A stretch of DNA of 64,000 nucleotides from Opisthorchis felineus (Eukaryota > Platyhelminthes > Trematoda > Opisthorchiida > Opisthorchiidae): contig SJOL01007224.1 of NCBI GenBank assembly GCA_004794785.1, positions 855,920 to 919,919 of the forward strand, written 5' to 3'. Below are positions 1 through 12,285 of the stretch, one piece after another (position 1 is the first letter of the stretch; the number at the start of each line of letters is the position of its first letter). Made by a program: the position numbers and the translations under genes. The notes beneath the pieces were generated by a model. That model saw only the letters and a program-made list of their open reading frames with translations, was not told the DNA's origin and did no database searches.

Positions 1-2020
1 ACCAGGAGTTAATTTCTTAATTCAATAGCAACGGTTCATCTAGCTGTAACTTTTCAGTTCTCTTGTAGCACCTTCTGCATGAGGTCAGAATACTACGTAC
101 AGTAAGGAAATTCAACCAAAGTGGCCTCGAAGACGTAATGAATAGTGACACCGGTAAGGAAGAAGGTACTATGTTCGGCTTTGAAAACCGCAGCAAAGTG
201 AGGAAACACAGGTCATTTAGGGTCAAGACTACGGCTACCATTGTCGCATCCATTCATTGAACAAGGGGTATGCATGCGTCCAACTGCTGTCTTTTCGTCA
301 AAATTAAGATTTCCTATTCTCTAGGCCTGGCGAGTTTTACTTCATTGCCTCTGCTCTAATGTCCCGAGTTCAAAAGTCTTGCAAGAGCGGTGATGACTTG
401 GAGGCTATCGGTCGGTTTCAACACTGTCAGACTTTTAAAATGGCTGTCCTTCCTTATGGCATGTACCGCAAGAGTATGGTCTCTCAGAGAGTGTTTCTTA
501 AACGGGGCTTCGCATTTTTCCAAATGTCACACAGACTGTCCAACTTTACAGTCCTTGCAGTCATTGTGCCGTATCTTGTAAAAAAATTGCCTGTTACGAA
601 AGGCATAAAGAAAGATTTTCCGCAGGATACTGGTAACTTCGAAGGTCACTGTTACTCTATGTCGGTTCAGTGGAAGCAGCTGTTCAGGAGCATTAATCAT
701 AAAATCGCATCCTTTCTACAAAAGTTAATTTGAATCTATCGATGCCTGCGGATGTCTAAATGCACCAAGAACTAAGCAACTACCTAGTAATTTAGCTAAA
801 TAGCGGAATCCATGCGAAATGAGATGTTCCTGTTCCTCGGAGGTGAAACGACAAAACGACCTCAAGGAACGCTGCTGAACATTTCTCAGGTTTTTGACAA
901 ATAATAAGGTAGGGGTCACAACATCGTTGAAAATTAATTAAACTACAAAATTTTTCACTTACTGTTTCCCGAAACATAATTTAATAGAGCATTTTCTCAG
1001 GTCACACATCCGTGAATCTTGCTGATAGATGCATAGAGGATTATTTTATCCCTGTATGTCATGTAACGTTTAATATTTTATTGCAGACAGATCCTTCCTA
1101 ATGCTGACTCATTATAAACTAGTACTACACGCGAAGATCAGTTACCAAGTAGATATTCTGGTGATACGAGTGTTGAAGATCACCAGATTGTTTATAACTT
1201 GGTCTAAGTTCAATCAGTTTCAGAAATCTGCTAAGTAGTACACCGACATACAGGTGGACCACTCGAAAGATAACCTTCTTGTTGTTTACCTATAGGTTGA
1301 ATAAAGGGGTTTTACAGTTGACCAATGTGCCTACACTGATTCATCAGGCAATCTGTATTTGCCATGTTACTACAGTAAATGTTCCTTAGGTAACGAAACT
1401 GAAGAAGATCAATGAAAAAGGAATAGTGAGTAAAACGAGATCGAATTAAGGACAACAGAAAAAGTTGCGGTTGACAATAAGGTTTCCGTGTATAACGCCA
1501 GAGCCCTATTTCAAACCGGATACACTATAACCCAGGTGTTGTAGATTATAATATGCAGTATGATATGCAAAAAACTAAAATTCGACTTAGCGTTCATTCG
1601 GTTGTGAGATGAAAACAGAATGCGAGTCATCTGGAACATTGTAACCATGTTTTACTGGTGGTCCTCACTGGGGGCCACGGCATAAACTTAACCATATAAA
1701 CAAAAGTGAGGGAAGGAAACGCATATGTAAAGGCGCACTGATAATAGGTCCTCGAACCATACTAACCGTTTTCAAACAAACTGCCAAGTTTAGTGGAGAT
1801 ATCATCTTCTAATCCATTCAGGGAGAAATCACAAGAGAGCCGGTGTGTCGATTGAGGTGTTATACATATTTATTGGAGAGAACAGAGACAGAACAGGAAG
1901 CCTGCTGGATTCGCATCGTCTGGGTTATTAAATGTAGTGTCAAATATATGCGTTATTCACGCAGAAAATAATGACACCAAACAACCGAATTTGACGTTTT
2001 TTCACTTTTAGTGCATTAAA
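1..2020. other. Intron of the FN3 gene, no gene seen
   Basis: AT-rich sequence with only short random open frames on both strands. No FN3 landmark, splice-bordered exon or recognisable transposon was seen. It is taken as intron sequence of the minus-strand gene after E20. Confidence 0.5.
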
Positions 2021-2086
2021 ACAGAATTGAGTTTTCAATCAGTTGGAAAACGCTTGGAACCGATCGAGTAGTCATCGTTTTCGGAA

Positions 2087-2734
2087 AAGTTTGGGAACAA
2101 TCGGTATATTTATTACTGAGCAACGTTTCGCTTTTGACACAAAAGCTGCGTCAAGACAAGTGATCAGGTTACGAGGTTGTTCGGGATTTAAGGCGGAAGG
2201 AGCTAAACCGAGTTGACGCGTGATTGTGTGTGCTTGTCAATAAACGTAGAATCATTAGAGAAAAAAGGGGTGGGAATTCCAACCCAACCAAAGTTCACAG
2301 ACTCGCTTGCCCTTACACAACTATCGTACCACTAGCTCATCCACACAGACGGACAAAAGTGCAAACGACATTTAGGAGGAACCTTCACGTGAACCGAACC
2401 GGAAGACTTAGACCATAAGCTGGACACAAATCCATGTAGGTTTCCCCATCGGTCTTAACACTTGGTCACCCACCCTAACGTACGGCAGTGAAGCATCAGT
2501 GTCAACACTGATGTTGCTGTCTTTGATGATGATGACCCACCCTAACACACAAAATCCCTCGGCCGACACCTAACAGAGATTTAGCTTGACTGATTTAGCC
2601 TGATTGGTTCTCCTTTCGCCTTAAATCTCGATCAACCTCGTAACATAGTCACTTGGTGTGGAGAAGCTTTTGTGTCAAAAGCGAAGTGTTGCTCAGCAAT
2701 AAATCTACCGATTGTGCCCAAACATTTCCGAAAA
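2087..2734. repeat. Foldback repeat with inverted arms of about 130-150 bp
   Basis: The left arm (about 2087-2218) is the imperfect reverse complement of the right arm (about 2584-2734). Shared blocks include TTTTGACACAAAAGCT, TTACGAGGTTG and GATTTAAGGCG. The middle, about 365 bp, has no convincing coding content. A third partial copy of the arm sits at about 63245-63365. Terminal inverted arms of this kind occur in foldback DNA transposons and in Penelope-like elements with inverted pseudo-LTRs; the sequence does not decide which. Confidence 0.7.
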
Positions 2735-2759
2735 GAATTGAGTTTTTTAAAGTATTTGT

Positions 2760-2948
2760 ACATCGAGCTCCTTTCTCCATCCCGCGGTAGATGGCTTCCA
2801 ATGCGAATGTTCTGGGCAGCGCGTCTTCCCGTTTCAACGTCTTCAACAAAGAGAGCGATTCATACTTGTCTTTTCCGGATATATGAACAACAGAGTCATA
2901 CACAAACGAAGGCAGAATTATGCCATTTGCGTACACTTTAATGCGCAA
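2760..2948 (-). pseudogene. Short reading frame of unknown origin
   Basis: An open stretch on the minus strand beside the foldback arm reads ...RTFALEAIYRGMEKGARCTN... It weakly resembles the frame interrupted by the Merlin element near 28.35 kb (AYEGMERGERSVNAI). The pattern recalls the helix-turn-helix start of some transposases, but no further domain follows. Function unknown; it may be part of an old repeat. Confidence 0.25.
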
Positions 2949-3644
2949 GTCACGGAGGTACTATACTGGAGGTGAAATTAAGAAAAAATTTGGCCGCAAG
3001 CCTGCTGTTGTTATATTCTCCACATTTCCGTCTACCCTAGTTTTCATCATCGTGTTTTTCTGATAATTCCACAGAAAAACGACACATCCCCAAGCTCTGC
3101 TTGGCGCTACCTTCAACCAGAAATGACGAATAAGGGCTAAAGTTTCCGAGGTGTTCTGAAAAAGCTTTGAATCCTCCATCGCATATGCACAACAGCGTGG
3201 AATCCTGCCACACGTTTATTACACAAGCATATTGAGATCAGGCTGAGCGAGGTCCAGTCGCAGTAGAATCTGAAGTTGTTTTAAGATCATACAAAATGAA
3301 GCAATTCTGCATTCGGCGCTGGCAGACAAACGTAGACCCGGTAATGCGTGGTGTGAGCTTGTTTGCCCATCTATCCGGCTGGAAGAAGCGCTGCAGCGAC
3401 AAGACCGTTTTTGTTAGCAGGCTACAAAGTAAAAAAGAAAATCATAGCGCGCACTTTCAAAATTAACTTGTACACAGATCTTCCCGTAGGAGCGGTGCTG
3501 TTCTTTACGCAAAACTGTGTACCGCTTCAGTAGTCCTGTGATATTGGCCGCACATGCTGCCGACAAAGTTTTTCAGGAAAGAAAATAGGTTAGTTCCGGT
3601 TTGTTAAATTATTTTGCATCCGAAATGGAATGTAAGATCATTAC

Positions 3645-3920
3645 CTGATGGTATAATGAATTGTAAGCTGTCTGCCTGTGGACCATTCTCAATCGCGTTG
3701 TTCACGTGCACACTGATGAACTGAGGCTCACAAATTGGTAGACCCGGGAGCACTACACTGCGATCACTGGTGATCACGGATGCAATGGAAGACTTGTCCA
3801 GTCTGTATGCAGTCACTCGGAAACTGTAATTGGTACACGGTCCGTCGTATTCCCATGAGACTGTCGCACTTGGGACATCCGCGGCCGTTTTCACCTGAAG
3901 TGATTTTGGTGGCGCGAGGA
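3645..3920 (-). CDS. FN3-domain exon E20 (most 3' in window)
   Basis: A 276-bp phase 1-1 exon, acceptor ...TTGATAG, donor GTAATG. Landmarks are VSWEYDGPC and GLPIC, but the GVLGRN motif has drifted to VHVNNAIENGPQ. Because the donor is intact and no stop follows in frame within the exon, the gene continues beyond the left edge of the window. No further FN3 exon was found between here and position 1. Confidence 0.87.
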
Positions 3921-3979
3921 CTATCAAGCAAAACGAAGTCGGACATTATTAGCCAGTGAACTCCAAAATAACCAGCCAC

Positions 3980-5690
3980 GGTTGTGAGTCTTTCCAACCA
4001 AAGTAAGATGAAAACAGTGAATTTCATAAAGGTCCAGTCACGGTGGTGTGATTGCGTTAGCAACACTTCATTAGTTACGCGGTCGTTATATCAACCTGAT
4101 GGAATTCAGGGTATATAGAGAATAATTCATCTTGTGACTGCGTATTTTCATCCACGATGTGTGGTATGCAAAACAAACCACAACATCGAGAAAAAGTTAG
4201 GTCAGGAAAATTTTTATGATACATCAGTAGGCCGCTTGATGGGCGTATCCCACTGCAATTGAATTCCTTGGTCTGCTTGGCTTTTGAAATAACGTACTTT
4301 AGACTACTGATTCTGAATGAAAACTAGTGTCTATAGGTGAAACCACAGTCCTTCCGACTGCAGCTAGTCTGAATTAACTTTTTGAAAAAAAAATAAAGGC
4401 TCTAAACTACATCTATGTTGGTTGTCCGGTTCGCGCAACGGAAAATGGTTACTTCGTACAGATGTTTTAGGAATTTGTCATTTTCCCCGCGACTTTTCCA
4501 TGTGGTCGGAATTGGGGCTAATCACTCCGCACTTTCTCATCTAGTGCAAAGAAGAACTTACTGATACTCAGAGTATTGTTGACTCGAATTAACAACGTTT
4601 TCTAATGGGCTTCAGGAAAGGCAAAACTGGATGCTTTAATACTGTGGCTGCGGGCGTGCAGTCTTGGCTGTCACCCTCCCTAGCCAAATCAACCAGCGTA
4701 CAATGGCACACTATGGTAAGATTTGCCGAATGCTATTGCAAGTTTCTGCACGAAAGAATTTGCAAGGATAGTTTTGGGTTGAAGCGTTAGTTAAACAAAG
4801 GACGTATATCCTAAGAAGTCATCCCAGAGCGTCGGGTGTGCCCAAAATTTGGCACAGAATTACACACTTTTATCATCTATCGTCCATGCTACCGTTTGCT
4901 TGGTCTTGACAAACTAAGTATCACGTTGGGTTCCTTTTCCAACCAAATTATATTAAACTTTGAAAACATTTTAAGTACTGAACACCTGAAGCCAATAAAC
5001 CCATCCGTGTTACCAATATCATTAATAATTTAGGTAATTTCCAGGCCATATGGCTTTTCTATCAGTGGTATGCCGCAACGTGAGACGCACAAGAAATGTT
5101 TTCTTATGCAAAGCAGTTGAATATAACAGGCAGTCTGAATTCTCTCTCAGCCTGCTTTTTGACAAATGTAAATCCGTACTGTCGGCAGTAGCTACTACTG
5201 ACTACGGATGTGATGCGTCTCTCTGCGTCACCTTTTAAACGAAATCTCCGGGGAGCAATGTGATTTAGTGATACTCTCAGTAACACGAATGAATGTTCGC
5301 CAAGCCGCATGGGTTGTGAACACAGATACTGTCTTTCTAGACTAGGGGAAGGGAAATGGAGTCCAATCAGCATAGAGTATTGTGCAAAGCAAACAGTACA
5401 AACCGCTAGTTTCACTGACCGACCATATCATAGCTTATTAGGTTTCTGTTCACAGGATCTTTGTCATCCAAAATTTAACTTGTTTAGAGATTTCTTGGCA
5501 GACGTTGTATTGCAATAGGAGAGCTGCCATTGTTTGCAATTTAAGACGCCTATACCTGGAGAACATCCCGATGACAGAGTGGGTGTAACTGAGGAGAAAT
5601 TTCGCTGTGATGTGCAGCAAGAAGACCAGATGGGTGGGTTGTTGAGAGTGGTGTCAAATTCATCTAATATGGATTCAAACGGGGAAACAC
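3980..5690. other. Intron E19-E20, nothing recognised
   Basis: Reading both strands gave no FN3 landmark, transposase or reverse-transcriptase motif. The ORFs here are short and overlap each other in different frames without family resemblance. Confidence 0.5.
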
Positions 5691-5698
5691 AAACTTAC

Positions 5699-5974
5699 CT
5701 TCGTCTAAGATGAACTCAGAGCTGTTAGCTTGTGGGCCATTCCCTACCTCGTTGCGTCCCAGAATACCAACATGCAGTCTCTCACACACTGGAAGACCAA
5801 CGAGCTTCGCGCTGCTGCCAACTGCGTTGACAGATTTTACTGAGGCTCCGTTTGAGTTGTACACTTGTAAGAGAAAACTTGTCGTGCGGCACAGGCCGTC
5901 ATACTCCCATGAAACATCAGCGTCCGGTAGGTTCGCAACCTTTGTAATCCGAATTTTCGTGGGCAGACTAGGAA
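5699..5974 (-). CDS. FN3-domain exon E19
   Basis: A 276-bp phase 1-1 exon, acceptor ...ATTCCAG, donor GTAAGTTT (close to the best possible donor). Opens PSLPTKIRITKVAN, then VSWEYDGLC, GLPVC and ILGRNEVGNGPQ. The C-terminal end is LDEG, where most sisters have xAG. Confidence 0.88.
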
Positions 5975-7371
5975 CTGGAATACATACGAGTGAGGAACTA
6001 CAGTTTACATGTATGAAGTAACTTATTATCGAACATTCGTGCTAAGTCATGGTGCTTTCACTCATCAGGGTCAGAGTTACGCAGAATTAGCAAAAACCAC
6101 TTGTCAGTCTAATGCCGCCAAATGTATTTTTAAGGAAAGTGCTATTTTATTAACCAACAATATTAGTAGCATGAATATTATTATCATTCACGTTATTCAT
6201 TATTATTATTACGGTTGCTTAACGATATTTAGTGACGTCACACTGCTTGCTGCTTCAAAGCTGTGTAAACACTACGCTGAAAAACCTGGATCGCAAGTAC
6301 TAGAAACATCCAAAAATCCACTAAAATTTTTTGGACTGGCTCAAATTCAGTCAGTTTGAAACATTTGAAACAAGTAGTTTTGATCTTTTTAATCCCGTCA
6401 ATCACTTTCTGTGCCTAAACGTGCAAATCCCCTCAGAAAAGGCACTTCTTGTCAAGAATGGATAGTAAACAGTTTCGCTGTACTGTAGAGTGGTTTGACT
6501 GTGGATGCGCCAGCTTCATTTCAATTTTTCTCTGACTACATCATTTGTAAGTTTATTTCCTCCACATCTCTGGTAAGTCTTGGGTTGCTCAGGGTCACAC
6601 CTTCTAAAGCGGAATCAAACACAAGTGTACTCACTCACATTATTTGAGACTGAGAGTTTTACGCAACCTCCATGCATTTTAGTCTTAACTGCAGGGATTT
6701 GGGACATACAAAATCATGCCTATAATGTACTTCAGTTGATAATTCTGCCCAAATTCCTGTACATTTTCTCGTTGCGCCTTCTAACAGTGCGTTGATACAG
6801 GCTCCGCATTAATCGTCCAAGCGTTCCAGCTGCTACTGGAATGAGACACCGGGTACTGAGTTCACTGGCATGACAATTAGTAAATGGTGTGATTCAATGA
6901 ATGCATGCTCAGGAAGGATAATCCCAAGGCGACGCTCGAGATGATGAGTGGCTCATTGAGATGCTCAAGGCTTGGTAGCTCGATTCAGTAGTTAAGTTGT
7001 CCGGATACTTGAGTTCAGCTCATAGCACTGATGAGAGATGTTCACGCTCAACAATGCAGGTGAATACATTTCGCTTCGTTCTACTTGTCGCCACATGACC
7101 CCTAATGGTAAAGTGCAGTCATGTATTGAGACTTAAAAACGCACAATAATTTAGGGTAGCTTGCCTGGCATCACAAAGTCGCCAGGGGGCTTCAGCGAAT
7201 TAGTCAATTAAAGTAGACTATCAAATATACTCTACTATATTTGGGAACAGGCGGAACGCATCAGTATTCTCTACAGTATTGTGCATCGTTTGGCTGACAA
7301 AGAAAAGGAACTGATTTTTCATAGAAGTCGTAGTCACTCCTCTTGACAGAAACGGGAAGGCGTAAAGTTAC

Positions 7372-7647
7372 CTGCAGGTATTGTCAGCGGAATGGTTTTT
7401 GTTTGTGGACCGCTTCCGGCCCCATTCTGGGCGACCACACCAACGTACAGAGATGTGCACAGTGGAAGATCAGAAAGCTGAACATTCCGATCAGTTGTGC
7501 TCACAGACCCAAGGGATGTTCCATCCTCCTTGTGCGCGCTCACTTGGAACGAAGATGTGGGGCACTCGCCTTTGTAATCCCACGAAACAACCGCGTTGGT
7601 TTCACTAGTGACTGTTTTCACCTGAAGGGCCTCTGGCGGCTTCGGCA
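7372..7647 (-). CDS. FN3-domain exon E18
   Basis: A 276-bp phase 1-1 exon, acceptor ...TTTTAG, donor GTAACTTT. Landmarks are VSWDYKGEC, DLPLC and VVAQNGAGSGPQ. Opens PKPPEALQVKTVTSE and ends PAG. Frame intact. Confidence 0.88.
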
Positions 7648-7854
7648 CTAAAAAATGGCAAACCAGAGAGCGTACCACAGAATGTGATCCAATCCAAAAT
7701 CTGATGTGGTAAATGGAAAAACCTTGTCATAGAAAGCTAAATTATGATTTCGCAGTCAACAGAGCGGTTAATTTTGATGATCAGTCCAATTTATTCATGC
7801 GTTGAAATTAATTCTGCGGTCAAATGGGCTTACTCACACCCATCGACAAGTGAA

Positions 7855-7990
7855 TTTCCTTTCAGTGAATAGGGTTATTATAGCGAAATAAACTCATTTG
7901 CAAACAAATTTGGTTTTGCGAGAGACTCACCTGGAACCCAGCTGAATCTCTCGTTTATGATGTTTCGAAAGCTGGGAAGTAGGGTATGGT
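7855..7990 (-). repeat. Fragment of the hammerhead-monomer repeat
   Basis: The stretch containing GAGACTCACCTGGAACCCAG and the following CTCTCGTTTATGATG matches, in reverse complement, the upstream half of the monomer at 52.49-52.77 kb. The hammerhead part itself is absent, so this is a truncated copy. Confidence 0.6.
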
Positions 7991-8429
7991 TGTTTCATCC
8001 GTGTTCGAGATCCTTATGCGAATGTTTAAGGAGATTCGGACCGGATAGTGACTAAACTCCATACGATTCGGTAACGAATGACCTTTCATCAATGCGATCA
8101 GCTCGCACCCTCAGTAAGGATGAAAAAACAGTGATATAGTGACTCATGGCTTTTCAGCACAGGGTGAGTACCTGCGGGGTTTCAGCTTGATTAAAATTCA
8201 GACCCCAAAACCCAAAGTGGTGTAAAGCTCAGCAACTGACCTTCGGAACCATGTAACTTGTCAGCGTTTGTTGGATAGCTCTGAGGAAAATGTTCTGGAA
8301 ATTCTGTTCAACCGTTAGTTTAGTTGCCTCACATCAGCAATTATAGTTGTTGTTGCGAGATCTGTAGAATTCGCGTTCACCTCACTCTCCTGTGAACCGT
8401 CGTCCTCCTCTCATGGCGTAATTATTCTG

Positions 8430-8562
8430 ATGAGTCCACACCAGAAGGGGCAAGCACTGGATTCGAGTTTCGCTCCTCAGTAGTGCATATACTTAGCTGT
8501 TTTGAACCCCGGACATCTGACATGCAAAGCAAGCATGTTACCACTACCCTACCAGCGCATGT
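8430..8562 (-). repeat. tRNA-derived SINE with shortened hammerhead (copy A)
   Basis: On the minus strand the copy starts with a tRNA-like head: GCGCTGGTAGGGTAGTGGTA (A-box like), a stretch with TTTGCAT typical of tRNA-Ala(UGC) anticodon arms, and GGGGTTCAAA (B-box like). It is followed by GCACTACTGAGGAGCGAAAC and TCGAATCCAGTGC (8454-8486). The stem-I halves GCACT and AGTGC are kept, but stem II of the hammerhead is deleted. Same family as the copy at 8.7-8.8 kb, in opposite orientation. Confidence 0.65.
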
Positions 8563-8705
8563 TGGACGTAACTGAATTTTCATCTCTGATCAACACAACC
8601 AGAACAGTTACTGGGACCTCTTTAGAGGAGTCAGATAAGCCCATCACATCGCTTATGTGTGAACAGGTTCGCCCGTTCAGACGTAAAAATTCGGATGCGT
8701 TCAAC

Positions 8706-8830
8706 CTGCGCTGGTGGAGTAGGTCAGATGTCCGGAGTTTAGACCCCAGCACGGCTAAGTACATGCACTGCTGATGAGCTCTACTAACGGCGAAAATCGA
8801 ATCCAGTGCTTCCGCCATTTTGTGTGAAAC
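8706..8830 (+). repeat. tRNA-derived SINE with hammerhead (copy B)
   Basis: Plus-strand copy: TGCGCTGGTGGAGTAGG, then CAGATGTCCGGAGTTTAGA (decayed B-box), then a hammerhead. Compared with copy A it lacks most of the anticodon arm but keeps the ribozyme core. The layout, a Pol III-type head followed by a hammerhead, is that of the Sm-alpha family described in schistosomes. Confidence 0.65.
8765..8809 (+). ncRNA. Type I hammerhead ribozyme motif in SINE copy B
   Basis: Stem I is GCACTG (8765-8770) with CAGTGC (8804-8809), six perfect pairs. The core CTGATGA is 8771-8777. Stem II starts G-C, C-G, T-G around an internal loop. GAAA is 8792-8795. Stem III is minimal (A8795 with T8802), and the predicted cleavage is after ATC at 8803. 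Very short stem III is a known feature of retroelement hammerheads, thought to work as dimers. Stem II has one mismatch, so activity is uncertain. Confidence 0.6.
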
Positions 8831-8839
8831 CACCAAAAT

Positions 8840-10000
8840 AATTGCGCCTGGACAAGAGGAAGACTGTTTAAACGAAAGTGATGTAGACGGGAATCCTGCC
8901 TAGTTGGCATGGGTAGTCGGTATTTGATGAAGCGCTTTCAAGAGAAGCTAATTTTCCCCTTGTTTCGCATATCTACTCCAGTTTACACAACAGACGCACA
9001 ACTCTACACGACTATTGTGGGAACTTGGACCGTTTCGGGTGCCCATTTGAATATCTTACTACATCATCGTCTCTCCCTCTATGCCAAGTTCTTTTGAGAA
9101 ATGAATTCATTGTGATAGACGTTTCTGCTGCAATATATTGATAGGGCTATTTCAATGGCCAGTTAGGCACCTGTAATACGGCGAACCTAGATATCTTTGA
9201 GGAAGTTTAAACAGGCTTCGAGCAGGGCATAGCTGAACTGCACAATTATTCAATGGGAGGAGTACCCTAGAACGGACTCGTAGTTTACTCTTTTTAAGGT
9301 CTTATAGAATGGAAAATGTGGGGCCCATTTTATAGTTGTCCTGCCCAAGTGACACTGGCTAATCCTAAAACTGCGAACCCCTCAGGAACTTTGTGTCAGT
9401 TACCGAAGCATATTGAAGAGTATGAGGAAAGCTCATCCAAAGCCCTAAAATATTTCATTTTGTTACCTTTATGCATTCGTCACTATATTGACAAACCAAA
9501 TGTGTGTCATTTACTGAACACACCAGAACGTACCCCCAATTTCATCTACTTGTGGTGAAAGATTGAAACTGCTTTTGAGGACAGCGTGTCACAGGTAAAT
9601 CTTTTCAACCGCATTGATTTTTTTACACTTGGGTAAGTGCACTGCGGCATTCAAGACATCTCATTCTTGTGTGACTCAGAATAGGTCAAAAACTGATGCA
9701 CGAGTTCGTGCAATCAAGCACAGGTACCAAGCAGTCTTTAATCAATTCGTACAGTCTCATATAGCTTTTACTGAGCACCAGAATATGGTTTTTGCGTGAG
9801 CAATCCTAGTATTCCCCCATTCACCTCTATCGAGGGAAACTAATTAATGGATGCAAATAATCTACAGGATAACCTTAGTGAAGCGTCTTCATGAAGCAAA
9901 AAACGCTCCACCATCAAATCTCTCTAAATTCGGCAACCTCTATTCACTGAAACGTCGATTCGAACCAACAAACCCGGCCAAGGTATTGTATCTAACTTGA
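8840..10000. other. Intron E17-E18 portion, nothing recognised
   Basis: No FN3 landmark, repeat arm or transposase motif seen between the SINE pair and the first RepA copy. The open frames at about 8.9, 9.3 and 9.6 kb do not resemble any family. Confidence 0.45.
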
Positions 10001-10003
10001 CAT

Positions 10004-10495
10004 CATGGTAATCCCCCCATTCATTTGTTTCGCCCATGATCTCCACTAGTTTTGTTCCTCCGTACCCGCCACTCATCTTGCCACAAAGGCCGTCTTGTCA
10101 GACTTTGGAGTGCCAGTATGTGTCTATGTGTGCCACTGCTAACCCACTTACCAATGCGTTTTCGTCTACTCGGCCTTCTCTGACCTGTTCCGTCGTGATC
10201 GCACCTCCAATCAGAACCACGAGACTAGCCTCGGAAGGGCCCACCGCAACCCGCACTACCGAGCCAACATTCTGCTTGCCGTTGTCTGGTTTGCGAACCT
10301 CGCAAACGCAACGAACGAGGAAAATTGAGGTTTGTTGTATAATTCTGTTCACTTTTGTGTAGATAGTACCGTAGCCTTTCTGACCAAATTCTCTCTTTTG
10401 ATATTGGTGATCGTCAAACCCACGCGGGACTGAAAGTTTGGCGTCGGAAACCGCAACACAAGTTTTAGGGTGTCTTGAGATGACAGGGATCTGAC
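10004..10495 (-). repeat. RepA copy 1 (uninterrupted)
   Basis: About 490 bp that aligns by eye with 14292-14440 plus 17855-18300 and with 55745-56030. Shared blocks include CCCCATTCATTTG, ATCTCCACTAGTTTTGTT, GAGGTTTGTTGTATAAT and a CCAATCAGAA run. The minus strand is open for about 150 codons in the frame that is also open in copy 2 (SLVVLIGGAIT against SLVILIGGAIT), so RepA may derive from a coding element. Family not recognised. Confidence 0.6.
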
Positions 10496-11544
10496 TGCCA
10501 CTATATATATTTAACATAACTACCGGAGACCAAGCAACTCTCAAGAGATGTTTATATCCCACAGTCCGGCTTCCTATTTCACCACCGCCTACTGTCGATG
10601 ACTTAAAGCAGCCTGTCCACTTCGTCGGTCGTCACTGTGAAGCGGCAGAGCGAAAAACAATGTGAATCCGAAAGCTCCTTGTATTGTTCCGCGGCCAGGT
10701 TAAACCTGGATTGGTCAGTGTTGGAACTCCACTCTACCTCCGTAGCTCAAATTCCATAACGAATATACCGGTCGTGTTGTGGCCTTCTGCACCCACACTG
10801 GTTGCTGCAATCCTAACGACACACGGGCATGTTATCCGTGAAAGATCCAAGTTGACTGCGTTATTTACGAATGCAAGCCAGCATACACCTGGTCGACGCA
10901 CAGGATCGGTTCTTCTGGATGATGTCCTAAAGGTGTTCATTATTGAAAATTCATGTAGCATCCTAGCGTGATGAAAGGCAGCCTTGTCATAGGTATACAG
11001 ATGCAGGCATTTATCCATATTTGTAAACCGGTTTCAGTTCTCCACTGTCTCACAAGATGGTAGATTGCCTAAGAAAAATCTCAATCTTTACCACTGCAAA
11101 ATCCCTCCACACGACGATGTCTTCGCACAGGTCACACACACGGCTGTACACTAAAAATAGCACAGAATAGATGATGAACACTTTCCGAACACAGCTATGG
11201 GCAACCCGTCGTATAAATATACATTGTTTGGCTCTGCCTCCCTGATATCGTGCATACGGATATGTTTCTGGTTCAGCGTAAGCATTTCCCAGTTTGCTAG
11301 TCATGGCGAAACTGCTTGTAAACGTATGCGGCTTGGGCATAGTCGAAAAGGAAAGTGAAACGCAACATTTTTATTGCTATTTTATCTGTCAAATAGAGAG
11401 TACTGATAAACAGCTAAATTTCGCTGCCGGGCATATTCGGCGATGCAGTAGCATACCTGCATAGATCAACTGTGGGTGGCCAGAAACTCTGAGGTACCTA
11501 TTTTTGGGTTATAATAGATGGATATCGTTTTAACAAAAGCACCG

Positions 11545-12285
11545 GGACGAACATTGATGTTTTCGGGATCTCGTCATCAGGTTAAAATAGGGGTACATAA
11601 TGAAATAAGCAGAGAAGATTGGTTAGTGAAATGCAAAACGTGGAGATACGAAAGATTGGTTGTCGGCAAACCCTACGTCGCATCTAAGTGAATGCGGTGA
11701 GACAGTCTAGAGGGCCGTTGAGTGGCTTGGTAGGTTGATTCGTGTCACATGACAAGGGCCGACTCAGCCTTTGTACGAGTCGCTTTTGAAAGCCAAGTAG
11801 CCACTGCCTCGGCTGCAGTCAAGCGACACCGTTGGATCGATAATGGCAGTCTATTGGGTACTCGTTAAATGGCATGAAACGACTGGCTCTGATTGACCAC
11901 GTGCTGGTGTCAATTAAGCCGGACGAGATTGACATCTTGGCTGCCACTATCGATTCAACGGCGTGCCTTAACTATAAGCGAGGCAGTCGCTATACGTCTG
12001 CGAAATTCGTTACTATGTTGTCAAAAGCGATTCCTACGAGGGCTGAGTCTGCCTTGGTCAAGTGACACAAATCAACCGACCAAGTCGCGCAACGACCCTC
12101 TAGACTGTCTCACACTATCCAATTCGTTGCGACGTGGGGTGTGCTGACAACCAATCGCTCGTGTTTCCACGTTCTGCATTTCACTAACCGATCTTCTCTG
12201 TCTATCTCATTATTTACACCTATTTTAACCATTAGATATGTATTGACCTGATGAGGAGATCCCGAAAACATTGTTGTTCATCAAT
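11545..12285. repeat. Near-palindromic foldback unit of about 740 bp
   Basis: The left arm (about 11550-11870) and right arm (about 11930-12275) are imperfect reverse complements over about 320 bp, around a loop of under 100 bp. Matching blocks include GAGACAGTCTAGAGGG, GGTTAGTGAAATGCA and TTTTCGGGATCTC. The right arm has a small extra insertion near 12230. Its transcript would fold into a long hairpin. No transposase is inside. A diverged end fragment on the minus strand lies near 41290. Confidence 0.72.

Noticed and set aside
12240..12275. CTGATGA ... CCCGAAAAC in the foldback arm as a hammerhead
   Set aside because: Stem II does not pair well and no stem I partner was found on the 3' side; mentioned only as a resemblance.
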